Below the pieces are notes generated by a model. The model had not been told where the DNA came from, did no database searches, and saw nothing but the letters and a program-made list of their open reading frames with translations. Made by a program: the position numbers and the translations under genes. A stretch of 13,620 nt of DNA from VRUE01 sp035698885 (GTDB taxonomy: Bacteria; Actinomycetota; Thermoleophilia; Solirubrobacterales; 70-9). Where the stretch lies: positions 1 to 13,620 of the forward strand of contig DASSBJ010000032.1 of assembly GCA_035698885.1 (NCBI GenBank). Direction: 5' to 3'. Of this stretch, positions 1-6,472 are shown piece after piece. Every line of letters begins with the position of its first letter. The stretch's first letter is position 1.

Positions 1-231
1 GCCGCCGCCGACGTCGACCGCGCCGGCGTTCTCGCCCGGTCCCATCACCACCCGCTCGCCCTCGGTCGGCAGCCGCCGCAGCAGCTTGCGCGAGTGCTTG
101 TAGGCGCAGTGCTCGGACCAGAGCAGGCTGAACATCGCCAGCTCGACCCCGTTCGGCTCGCGGCCGAGCTTCTCGACGATGAGGTCGTACTCGGAGTCGG
201 TGAGGCCGAGCTCGCGGTGCGGGGAGGACAT
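1..231 (-). CDS. purL: Phosphoribosylformylglycinamidine synthase, large subunit PurL (N-terminal 77 residues, cut by window edge)
   Basis: PurL is the ATP-dependent synthetase subunit that converts FGAR plus ammonia to FGAM, the fourth step of purine synthesis, in a complex with PurS and PurQ. Only the first 77 codons are present; the gene runs off the left edge. The visible part shows the family's opening pattern: an N-terminal LGLTDSEYD stretch, the WSEHCAYKHSR motif around residues 38-48 (His41 being the conserved active-site histidine) and GPGENAG at 64-70. These fit the short bacterial PurL rather than the long fused enzyme. The ATG is the last base-sharing neighbour of the purQ stop (TGATG, one-base overlap), and a GGGAGG ribosome binding site lies about nine bases upstream inside purQ, so translation is probably coupled. 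No defect is visible in this fragment. Confidence 0.95.
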   Translation of the reverse strand, partial: MSSPHRELGLTDSEYDLIVEKLGREPNGVELAMFSLLWSEHCAYKHSRKLLRRLPTEGERVVMGPGENAGAVDVGGG

Positions 232-869
232 CAACCGCCGCCTCCCGCAGCACCGGCAACCGCCTCAAATACGCGCAGCCCATCCGTCGAGCCGGTCATC
301 TCGTCGACGGCGTGCTCAGGATGCGGCATCAGGCCGAGCACGTTGCCCGCCTCGTTGCGCACGCCGGCGATCTCGCGCGCCGAGCCGTTCGGGTTCTGCC
401 CCGGCGCGTAGCGGAACGCCACCTGCCCGTTCGCCTCCAGCGCGTCGAGCACGTCATCGGGCGCCCAGTACCGCCCTTCCCCGTGCTTGGCCGGAATCGA
501 GAGCCGCTCGCCGTCGGCGACCAGCTCGACCTGGCGGCAGACGAAGCGCATGCCCTCGTTGACGAGCAGCGCGCCCGGCAGCAGGCCCGCCTCGCAGAGG
601 ACCTGGAAGCCGTTGCAGATGCCCAGCACCGGGCCGCCCGCCGCGGCGAGCTCGGCGACCGCCTCCATCGCCGGCGAGAAGCGGGCGATCGCGCCGGCCC
701 GCAGGTAGTCGCCGTAGGAGAAGCCGCCGGGGACGACGACCGCGTCGACGTCGTCCAGCTCGCGCTCCTCGTGCCAGACCAGCCGCGCCTCGCCGCCCGC
801 CAGCTCGCAGGCGTGCAGCGCGTCCCGCTCGTCGCAGGAGCCGGGGAACTGCAGGATCCCCCACTTCAT
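231..869 (-). CDS. purQ: Phosphoribosylformylglycinamidine synthase, glutamine amidotransferase subunit PurQ
   Basis: PurQ hydrolyses glutamine and passes ammonia to PurL for FGAM synthesis in the cytoplasm. The 212-residue product has usual PurQ length and is a class I (triad) glutamine amidotransferase. It has VVVPGGFSYGDYLRAG at about 45-59, the nucleophile elbow GICNGF with Cys85, and PHPEH with the catalytic His183 and Glu185. The N-terminal KWGILQFPGSC and the QNPNGS stretch near 158-163 are also typical of PurQ and separate it from other amidotransferases. The ATG overlaps the purS stop by four bases (ATGA), and the stop overlaps the purL start by one base, so the three subunits of one complex are encoded as a tightly coupled set. 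The ribosome binding site is weak, which fits coupling to purS translation. Confidence 0.97.
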   Translation of the reverse strand: MKWGILQFPGSCDERDALHACELAGGEARLVWHEERELDDVDAVVVPGGFSYGDYLRAGAIARFSPAMEAVAELAAAGGPVLGICNGFQVLCEAGLLPGALLVNEGMRFVCRQVELVADGERLSIPAKHGEGRYWAPDDVLDALEANGQVAFRYAPGQNPNGSAREIAGVRNEAGNVLGLMPHPEHAVDEMTGSTDGLRVFEAVAGAAGGGG

Positions 870-1090
870 ATCTGTTCTATCTCGAAGTCCTCGATCAGCG
901 GGTTGGCGAGCAGCTTCTCGCAGAGCTCCGGCAACGCCTCCGGCCGATCGGTCTCCAACTCGACCAGCCGCCCGACCCGCACGTGGCCGACGCCCTCGAA
1001 GCCGAGCGCCGGCAGCGCCCGCTCGACCGCCTTGCCCTGTGGGTCGAGGATCCCCTCCTTCGGGCGGATCAGGACCCGGGCTCTCGCCAC
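866..1090 (-). CDS. purS: Phosphoribosylformylglycinamidine synthase subunit PurS
   Basis: PurS is the small structural subunit that bridges PurQ and PurL and helps channel ammonia in the three-part FGAM synthase. The product is 74 residues from a GTG start at 1090, close to the family's usual size of about 80. It shows the PurS pattern: an N-terminal beta strand ARVLIRPKEGILDPQG, then a helix with AVERALPALGF (about 21-31), VRVGRLVELE (38-47) and a C-terminal LLANPLIEDFEIE. The GTG was chosen because it shares one base with the purC stop (TAGTG) and starts directly at the first conserved strand. The open frame extends further upstream, but only in antiphase over purC. The stop overlaps purQ by ATGA. 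The presence of PurS means this organism uses the multi-subunit rather than the single-chain FGAM synthase. Confidence 0.95.
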   Translation of the reverse strand: MARARVLIRPKEGILDPQGKAVERALPALGFEGVGHVRVGRLVELETDRPEALPELCEKLLANPLIEDFEIEQI

Positions 1091-1938
1091 TAGAAGGCGC
1101 GCTCCGTGATCCGCTCGTAGGCCTCGACGTACTTGGCCCGCGTCTGCTCGATCACGTCGGCCGGCAGCTCCGGCGCCGGCGGCTTGCGGTCCCAGCCGGA
1201 CTGCGTCGCCCAGTCGCGCACGTACTGCTTGTCGAAGGACGGCTGCGTCCTGCCCGGCTCGTAGCGGTCGGCCGGCCAGAAGCGCGAGGAGTCTGGGGTC
1301 AGCACCTCGTCGCCGAGCACGATCTCGGCGCCGGCGTGGCGGCCGAACTCGAACTTGGTGTCGGCGAGGATGATCCCGCGCTCCGCCGCGTGCTCGGCGC
1401 CGCGCCGGTAGACGTCGATCGAGACCCGCCGCAGCTCCTCCATCAGCGCCCGGTCGCCGACGATCTCCGCCGCGCGGTCGAAGTCGACGTTCTCGTCGTG
1501 GTCGCCGATCTCGGCCTTGGTCGCCGGGGTGAAGATCGGCTCCGGCAGCTTGTCGGACTCGAGCAGCCCGGACGGCAGCTCGATCCCGCAGACCGCGCCG
1601 CCCTCCCGGTATTCCTTCCAGCCGGAGCCGGAGAGGTAGCCGCGCACGACGCACTCCACCGGGTACATCTCCAGCCGCCGCACCCGCATCGCCCGTTCGG
1701 CGACCTCCTCCGGCACGTCGCTGGAGAGAAAGTGGTTGGGGACGATGTCGCCGGTCAGCTCGAACCAGAATTCCGACATCCGGTTGAGCACCTTGCCCTT
1801 GTCGGTGACCGGCGTCGGCATCACCACGTCGTAGATCGAGATCCGGTCGGAGGCGACCATCAAGAGGTCGTCCTCCCACTCGTAGATCTCGCGCACCTTG
1901 CCGGACGAATGAAGCTTCAGATCTGCGACGGCGGCCAT
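1090..1938 (-). CDS. purC: Phosphoribosylaminoimidazole-succinocarboxamide synthase (SAICAR synthetase)
   Basis: PurC condenses CAIR with aspartate using ATP to form SAICAR, the substrate of PurB. From the ATG at 1938 the product is 282 residues, normal for the stand-alone enzyme. The ATP-binding N-terminus is seen as SGKVREIYE (12-20) and VASDRISIYDVV (28-39). The first family signature surrounds YPVECVVRGYLSGS (92-105) and the second is LADTKFEFG (191-199). GDEVLTPDSSRFW follows at about 209-221. I chose 1938 because it leaves about ten residues before SGKVRE, as in other PurC proteins. Codons upstream, including ATGs at 1956 and 1974, lie in frame but would encode an unconserved extension over the divergent P450 start. 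No ribosome binding site is evident, and a TAGCAT box seven bases upstream suggests a leaderless start. The stop overlaps purS. Confidence 0.93.
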   Translation of the reverse strand: MAAVADLKLHSSGKVREIYEWEDDLLMVASDRISIYDVVMPTPVTDKGKVLNRMSEFWFELTGDIVPNHFLSSDVPEEVAERAMRVRRLEMYPVECVVRGYLSGSGWKEYREGGAVCGIELPSGLLESDKLPEPIFTPATKAEIGDHDENVDFDRAAEIVGDRALMEELRRVSIDVYRRGAEHAAERGIILADTKFEFGRHAGAEIVLGDEVLTPDSSRFWPADRYEPGRTQPSFDKQYVRDWATQSGWDRKPPAPELPADVIEQTRAKYVEAYERITERAF

Positions 1939-1945
1939 TAAGCCG

Positions 1946-1951
1946 ATGCTA
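1946..1951 (-). promoter_or_regulatory. Candidate -10 box for leaderless purC transcription
   Basis: On the minus strand TAGCAT fits the actinobacterial TANNNT -10 pattern and is followed by exactly seven bases before the purC ATG at 1938. That spacing would put the transcription start on or next to the start codon. purC lacks a Shine-Dalgarno sequence, which fits. No convincing -35 box was seen. A six-base match of this kind can occur by chance, so this is a hypothesis. Confidence 0.3.
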
Positions 1952-2005
1952 ACCATCTCGGCAGCGGCGAGCATTTGCGCCCCGGCGTGCGATCCTCCTT
2001 CGGCG

Positions 2006-3328
2006 ATGCTGCCGCCCGAACCCACGTACTCGCCGCTGTCGCAGACCCTGCGCTGGAGCTTCCGGCCGCTGCCGTTCATGCAGCAGTGCCGCGAACGCTA
2101 CGGCGACGCGTTCAGCGTCCGGTTCATGGGCTTCGAGCGGCCGATGGTGATGATCTCCGATCCCGCCGCGATCAAGGCCCTGTACACGGAGCGCGCGCAC
2201 GGCCTGCCGCCGGGACGCGAGGTCGTGCTGACGCCGATCGTCGGCCCCCACTCGGTGCTCGTGATCGAGGGCGCCGACCACCTCGCCCACCGCAAGCTGA
2301 TGCTGCCCGCCTTCCACGGCGAGCGGATGCGCTCCTACGCGCCGCTGGTCGAGGAGATCGTCGCGGCCGAGATCGACTCCTGGCCGCTCGGCGAGCGCTT
2401 CGCGATCCACCCGCGCATGCAGGCGGTGACCCTGGAGGTGATCCTGCGCGTCGTCTTCGGCGTCGCCGAGGGCCCGCGGCTGGAGCGCCTGCGCGTGCTG
2501 CTGACCGAGGTGCTGGAGGAGACCGCCTCGCCGTTCACGCAGCTGATCGGCCTGGCGAGCCGCCGCTTCGGCGGCCAGGGCCCGTGGGCGAAATTCGAGG
2601 GCAAGCTGCGGGCGGTCGACGAGCTGCTCTACGCGGAGATCGCCGAGCGCCGCGCCGCCGAGGACTTCGAGGGCCGCGACGACATGCTCTCCGTGCTGAT
2701 GCAGGCGCGCTTCGAGGACGGCGAGGAGATGGGCGACGAGGACCTGCGCGACCAGCTGATGACCCTGCTGCTCGCCGGTCACGAGACGACCGCGACCGCG
2801 CTCGCCTGGACCTTCGACCTGCTGCTGCGCCACCGGCGCGAGCTCGCCCGCCTGCGCGACTCGCTCGAGGCCGGTGAGGACGACTACCTGCGGGCTACGA
2901 TCTCCGAGTCGCTGCGCCTGCGCCCGGTCGTGCCGCTCGCGGGCCGCCGGCTCAACGCCGAGCTCGAGGTCGACGGCCTCAGCCTGCCGGCGGGCACCGA
3001 CGTCACCCCGGCGATCTGGCTCGCCCACACGCGCGCCGAGTCCTTCCCCGAGCCCTTCGCCTTCCGCCCCGAGCGCTTCCTCGACGAGCCGCCCGACACC
3101 TACGCCTGGATCCCCTTCGGCGGCGGCATCCGCCGCTGCCTCGGCGCCGCCTTCGCCGAGTTCGAGATGCGGATCGTCCTGCGCGAGGTCCTGGGCCGCT
3201 GCGAGCTGCGCAAGGCGGACCCCCGCCCCGAGCGGGTCGGCCGCCGCAACATCACCTTCTCGCCCAAGGCGGGCACCCCGGTCGTGCTCACCGCGCGCCA
3301 CCCGGCGCGCGAGCTCGTCGCGGCCTAG
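2006..3328 (+). CDS. Cytochrome P450
   Basis: This is a soluble bacterial cytochrome P450, a heme-thiolate monooxygenase that needs a separate ferredoxin/reductase; the substrate is unknown. From the ATG at 2006 the protein has 440 residues. Visible motifs are a helix-C HLAHRKLM near 92-99, the I-helix oxygen-activation motif AGHETT (257-262), the K-helix ESLR (Glu301, Arg304), PERFL at about 355-359, and the heme loop FGGGIRRCLG with the ligand Cys378. An in-frame ATG at 1946 would add 20 poorly structured residues and leave only seven bases to the purC start, so I prefer 2006. Neither has a clear ribosome binding site. No membrane anchor is evident. It is the only plus-strand gene here and lies between purC and purB. 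Its stop shares CTAG with that of purB. No ferredoxin or reductase gene is nearby. Confidence 0.95.
   Translation: MLPPEPTYSPLSQTLRWSFRPLPFMQQCRERYGDAFSVRFMGFERPMVMISDPAAIKALYTERAHGLPPGREVVLTPIVGPHSVLVIEGADHLAHRKLMLPAFHGERMRSYAPLVEEIVAAEIDSWPLGERFAIHPRMQAVTLEVILRVVFGVAEGPRLERLRVLLTEVLEETASPFTQLIGLASRRFGGQGPWAKFEGKLRAVDELLYAEIAERRAAEDFEGRDDMLSVLMQARFEDGEEMGDEDLRDQLMTLLLAGHETTATALAWTFDLLLRHRRELARLRDSLEAGEDDYLRATISESLRLRPVVPLAGRRLNAELEVDGLSLPAGTDVTPAIWLAHTRAESFPEPFAFRPERFLDEPPDTYAWIPFGGGIRRCLGAAFAEFEMRIVLREVLGRCELRKADPRPERVGRRNITFSPKAGTPVVLTARHPARELVAA
3325..3328. other. Shared CTAG: palindromic stop codons of purB and the P450 gene
   Basis: The palindrome CTAG provides the TAG stop on both strands: bases 3326-3328 for the P450 gene and 3327-3325 for purB. 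The two converging genes therefore overlap by four bases. Any transcript of either gene must run into the antisense of the other before it can end. Confidence 0.95.
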
Positions 3329-4605
3329 CGCAGCGCTTCGAGGCGCTCGAAGATCGCCGGGACGTGGCCGAGGTAGGCGTCGTAGTCGAAGACGGCGTCG
3401 AGGTCGAGGTCGGGAGCCGCCTCGGCGAGCAGCTCGCGGAAATGGGTGCCCGTGTCCCAGGCGCGCTGGGCGTTCTCCTGGACCACCCGGTAGGCGTCGT
3501 CGCGGGTCAGGCCGGACTCGACCAGGGCGGTGAGCGCGCGCTGGCTGAACAGGGCGCCGTGGGTCAGCTCGAGGTTCTCCTTCATCCGCTCGGCGCGGAT
3601 CGTCATCCCCCTCGCCACCTTCGCCGCAAGGTCCTGCATGTAGTCGAGGCCGATCGTCGCGTCGGGCAGGATCACCCGCTCGGCGCCCGAGTGGGAGATG
3701 TCGCGCTCGTGCCAGAGGGCGACGTTCTCGAGCCCGGTCTGGGCGTAGCCGCGCAGCACCCGGGCGAGGCCGGTGATCCGCTCGCTGCGGATCGGGTTGC
3801 GCTTGTGCGGCATCGCCGAGGAGCCCTTCTGGCCGGCGCCGAACGGCTCCTCGACCTCGCGCAGCTCGGTGCGCTGCAGGTTGCGCACCTCGGTCGCGAA
3901 GCGCTCCAGCCCGGCGCCGGCGATCGCGATCGCCGAGGTGAGGACGGCGTGGCGGTCGCGCGGCACGACCTGCGTGGCGACGTCCTCGCGCTCCAGCCCG
4001 AGTCGCTCCATCACCCGCGCCTCGACCGCCGGCGGCACCGAGGCGTAGGTGCCGACGGCGCCGGAGAGCTTGCCGAAGCGCAGCTGCTCGAAGGCCTCCG
4101 TGAGCCGGCTGAGGTTGCGGTCGGCCTCGAAGGCGAAGCCGGCGAGCCGCAGGCCGAAGGTCGTCGGCTCGGCATGGACGCCGTGGGTGCGGCCGACGCA
4201 GAGGGTGTCGCGCTGCTCCAGCGCCCGCTCGAGGAGCGCGTCGCGGTAGGCGCGCGCCGAGCCGAGCACGACCTCGCCCGCCTGGCGCAGCTGCACGGCG
4301 AGCGCCGTGTCGAGCACGTCGGAGGAGGTGAGGCCGTAGTGCACCCAGCGGCCGTGCTCGCCGACCGACTGGGCGACCACGTCGACGAAGGCGGCGACGT
4401 CGTGGTCGGTCACCTTCTCGCGCTCGTCCACCGCCTCGACCGTGAACGCCGCCTTCGTCCGGCACGCTTCCGCAGCTTCTGAGGGAACGACGCCCTGCTC
4501 CGCCCAGGCCTCAGTAGCCGCCAGCTCCACCTCCAGCCAGGTCTCCAGCTTCCGCTGCTGGGACCAGACAGCCCCTATCTCATCTCTGGTGTAGCGAGGT
4601 ATCAC
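3325..4605 (-). CDS. purB: Adenylosuccinate lyase
   Basis: PurB releases fumarate twice in purine metabolism: from SAICAR to give AICAR, and from adenylosuccinate to give AMP. The 426-residue product belongs to the fumarase/aspartase fold. It shows HYGLTSSDVLDT at 89-100, GRTHGVHAEPTT at 138-149 with the catalytic-type His141, and the signature loop GSSAMPHKRNP at 261-271 carrying the catalytic serine. The start is a GTG at 4605 because it overlaps the purE stop by four bases (GTGA) and begins at IPRYTRDEIGAVW, the conserved N-terminus of the family. Upstream in-frame codons would run back over purE. The TAG stop is on the same CTAG palindrome as the P450 stop, so the two genes end tail to tail with a four-base overlap and no room for a terminator outside coding sequence. 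Confidence 0.97.
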   Translation of the reverse strand: MIPRYTRDEIGAVWSQQRKLETWLEVELAATEAWAEQGVVPSEAAEACRTKAAFTVEAVDEREKVTDHDVAAFVDVVAQSVGEHGRWVHYGLTSSDVLDTALAVQLRQAGEVVLGSARAYRDALLERALEQRDTLCVGRTHGVHAEPTTFGLRLAGFAFEADRNLSRLTEAFEQLRFGKLSGAVGTYASVPPAVEARVMERLGLEREDVATQVVPRDRHAVLTSAIAIAGAGLERFATEVRNLQRTELREVEEPFGAGQKGSSAMPHKRNPIRSERITGLARVLRGYAQTGLENVALWHERDISHSGAERVILPDATIGLDYMQDLAAKVARGMTIRAERMKENLELTHGALFSQRALTALVESGLTRDDAYRVVQENAQRAWDTGTHFRELLAEAAPDLDLDAVFDYDAYLGHVPAIFERLEALR

Positions 4606-5084
4606 GAGTTGACGATTCTCGCCGCCAGCAACCCCGCGTTCTTCGCTCCGTCGATCGCCACGCACGCCACAGGCACGCCGGGCGGCATCTGCACCGCCGA
4701 GAGCAGCGCGTCGAGGCCGCCGAGGCTCTTGCCGAGGATCGGCACGCCGATCACCGGCAGGTCGGTGTGGGCGGCGGCGACCCCGGGCAGCGCCGCCGAC
4801 ATCCCGGCGCCGGCGATGATCGCCCTGAGCCCGCGCATGCGGGCGCTGTGGCAGTACTCGCGCACCAGCTCGGGGTCGCGGTGGGCGCTCATCACGCGCA
4901 CCTCGTAGCGGATGCCGGCCTCCTGCAGCGCCGTACCGGCCGGCTGCATCTTGGGCTTGTCGTTCTTCGAGCCCATGATGATCCCGACATGCGGCTCGTC
5001 GACGTCGATTTCCTCGAACGCCTCCTCCACCGCCGGCATCGTCGCCGGCCCGCTCGGCTGCGGCTCCTCTGAGATCTCGCTCAT
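4602..5084 (-). CDS. purE: 5-(Carboxyamino)imidazole ribonucleotide mutase PurE (variant active-site loop)
   Basis: PurE forms CAIR: class I enzymes rearrange N5-CAIR made by PurK, class II enzymes carboxylate AIR directly. The 160-residue product has GIIMGSKND at 34-42, SAHRDPE with the catalytic-type His68 at 66-72, LPVIGVP at 109-115, GGLDALLSAVQMPPGVPVA and a terminal KNAGLLAARI. Overall this is class I-like. The first 30 residues are an acidic extension not needed for the fold; an internal ATG for Met16 is an alternative start. I kept the ATG at 5084 because GAGAGGA lies about seven bases before it. The loop usually written AGGAAHLPG in class I is AGMSAALPG here, so the conserved histidine is replaced by Ala98. 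No purK is present in the window. The gene starts 25 bases after purD and ends overlapping purB. Confidence 0.92.
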   Translation of the reverse strand: MSEISEEPQPSGPATMPAVEEAFEEIDVDEPHVGIIMGSKNDKPKMQPAGTALQEAGIRYEVRVMSAHRDPELVREYCHSARMRGLRAIIAGAGMSAALPGVAAAHTDLPVIGVPILGKSLGGLDALLSAVQMPPGVPVACVAIDGAKNAGLLAARIVNS

Positions 5085-5109
5085 CTCGTTCCTCTCTGGG
5101 TCGTCGTGG

Positions 5110-6384
5110 TCAACTGGGCACCCGCTCGACCGCGCGGGTGGCTATGTCGGAGCGGACCTGCATTCCGTCGAAGGAGATCCGGCCGGCGGCATCGTATGCG
5201 CGCTCGCGCGCCGCCGCCGGCGTCGGGCCGAGCGCGGTCACGTTGAGCACCCGGCCGCCGGCGGTGACGAGCTCGCCGTCGCGCGCGGCGGTCCCGGCGT
5301 GGGTCAGCTCGGCGAGCTCGGCGGCGGCCTCGAGGCCGCGGATCGAGTCGCCCTTCGAGGAGGACTCCGGGTAGCCGGCCGAGGCGAGCACCAGGGTGAC
5401 CGCCCAGTCCTCGCCGAACTCCGCCTCGACCCCGGCGAGCCCGCCCGGCTCGCGCGCCGCGAGGCAGAGCTCGAGCAGGTCGGAGCGCAGCCGCGGCAGC
5501 ACCGCCTGCGTCTCGGGGTCGCCGAAGCGGACGTTGAACTCGAGCACCTTCGGCCCGTCGGGGCCGACCATCAGGCCGGCGTAGAGGACGCCGTGAAAGG
5601 GGGCGCCGCGCCGCGCCATCTCGGCGACGACCGGCCGGTGCACCGCGTCGACGATCTGCTCGACCTCGGCCGGGCCGAAGCCCGGCACCGGCGAGTAGCT
5701 GCCCATGCCGCCGGTGTTCGGTCCCTCGTCGCCGTCGAAGATCCGCTTGTAGTCCTGGGCCGGAGCCAGCGGCACGACGTTCTCGCCGTCGCAGAGCGCC
5801 AGCAGCGAGAGCTCTTCGCCCTCGAGGAACTCCTCCAGCACGACCGTCGTCTCGCCGAAGCGACGCTCGCCGAAGAAGACCTCGACGGCGGCGCGCGCCT
5901 CGTCCTCCCCGGCGCAGAGGATCACGCCCTTGCCCGCCGCCAGGCCGTCGGCCTTCAGCACCAGGGGGTAGGAGGCGCGGGAGAGCTCGGCCAGCGCTTC
6001 GTCGCGGTCGTGCAGCAGGACGTGGGCGGCGGTCGGCACGCCCGCCGCCTCCATCACCTGCTTGGCGAACGCCTTCGACCCCTCGAGCTCGGCGGCTGCG
6101 GCGCGCGGCCCGAAGGCGGCGATCCCCTGCTCCTCCAGCGCGTCGACCAGCCCCGCGACCAGCGGCGCCTCGGGCCCGACGGCGACCAGGTCGACGGCCC
6201 GCTCGCGCGCCGCGGCGACGATCGCCCCGACCTCGTCGGCGCCGACCCCGGGCAGGCACTCGGCGTCGGCGGCGATCCCGGCGTTGCCCGGCGCGCAGAG
6301 CAGCTGCGGCGCCCGCGGCGAGCGCGCCAGCGCCCGCACCATCGCGTGCTCGCGACCGCCGGCTCCGACAACTAGCACGCGCAT
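5110..6384 (-). CDS. purD: Phosphoribosylamine-glycine ligase (GAR synthetase)
   Basis: PurD joins phosphoribosylamine and glycine with ATP to make GAR, the second step of purine synthesis. The 424-residue protein has normal length for the stand-alone bacterial enzyme. It opens with the Rossmann-like MRVLVVGAGGREHA (1-14), continues with GPEAPLVAGLVD (70-81), the ATP-grasp loop KADGLAAGKGV (144-154), DEGPNTGGMGSYSP (219-232) and the GARS signature RFGDPETQ (286-293). It ends with a C-domain containing GGRVLNVTALG. The ATG at 6384 begins the conserved first strand, so it is the natural start although no clear ribosome binding site precedes it. It is the first purine gene of the purD-purE-purB block, and the gap upstream carries a long inverted repeat that may regulate it or end the previous transcript. 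No anomalies in the protein were seen. Confidence 0.97.
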   Translation of the reverse strand: MRVLVVGAGGREHAMVRALARSPRAPQLLCAPGNAGIAADAECLPGVGADEVGAIVAAARERAVDLVAVGPEAPLVAGLVDALEEQGIAAFGPRAAAAELEGSKAFAKQVMEAAGVPTAAHVLLHDRDEALAELSRASYPLVLKADGLAAGKGVILCAGEDEARAAVEVFFGERRFGETTVVLEEFLEGEELSLLALCDGENVVPLAPAQDYKRIFDGDEGPNTGGMGSYSPVPGFGPAEVEQIVDAVHRPVVAEMARRGAPFHGVLYAGLMVGPDGPKVLEFNVRFGDPETQAVLPRLRSDLLELCLAAREPGGLAGVEAEFGEDWAVTLVLASAGYPESSSKGDSIRGLEAAAELAELTHAGTAARDGELVTAGGRVLNVTALGPTPAAARERAYDAAGRISFDGMQVRSDIATRAVERVPS

Positions 6385-6413
6385 ATCTGGCTAAGCCGCC
6401 CCCCGACGCGGGA

Positions 6414-6451
6414 GCGAATGCCTGTGCATATCCGGTTCTTCAGGCATTCGC
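6414..6451. repeat. Perfect 11-bp inverted repeat upstream of purD
   Basis: GCGAATGCCTG at 6414-6424 is exactly complementary to CAGGCATTCGC at 6441-6451, with a 16-base loop. The element lies 21 bases after the stop of the GYD gene and 29 bases before the purD start, within the 88-base gap 6385-6472. It could be a terminator of the GYD transcript, although no T-run follows on either strand. It could also be an mRNA hairpin or a protein-binding site acting on purD. The sequence alone does not decide. Confidence 0.75.
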
Positions 6452-6472
6452 GGGAGCAGAGGAGGCGGCGCT

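Noticed and set aside
1946..2005. Upstream ATG at 1946 as the P450 start
   Set aside because: It adds a 20-residue stretch (with two cysteines) not expected in soluble P450s and leaves seven bases to the divergent purC start. It is not excluded, only less likely.
3364..6375. Long plus-strand open frames opposite purB and purD (about 3364-4482 and 4912-6375)
   Set aside because: They mirror the codon bias of well-identified minus-strand genes, contain no recognisable motif and have no ribosome binding site.
6385..6400. TTAGCC just before purD as a leaderless -10 box
   Set aside because: It lacks the final T of TANNNT and the spacing is not convincing.
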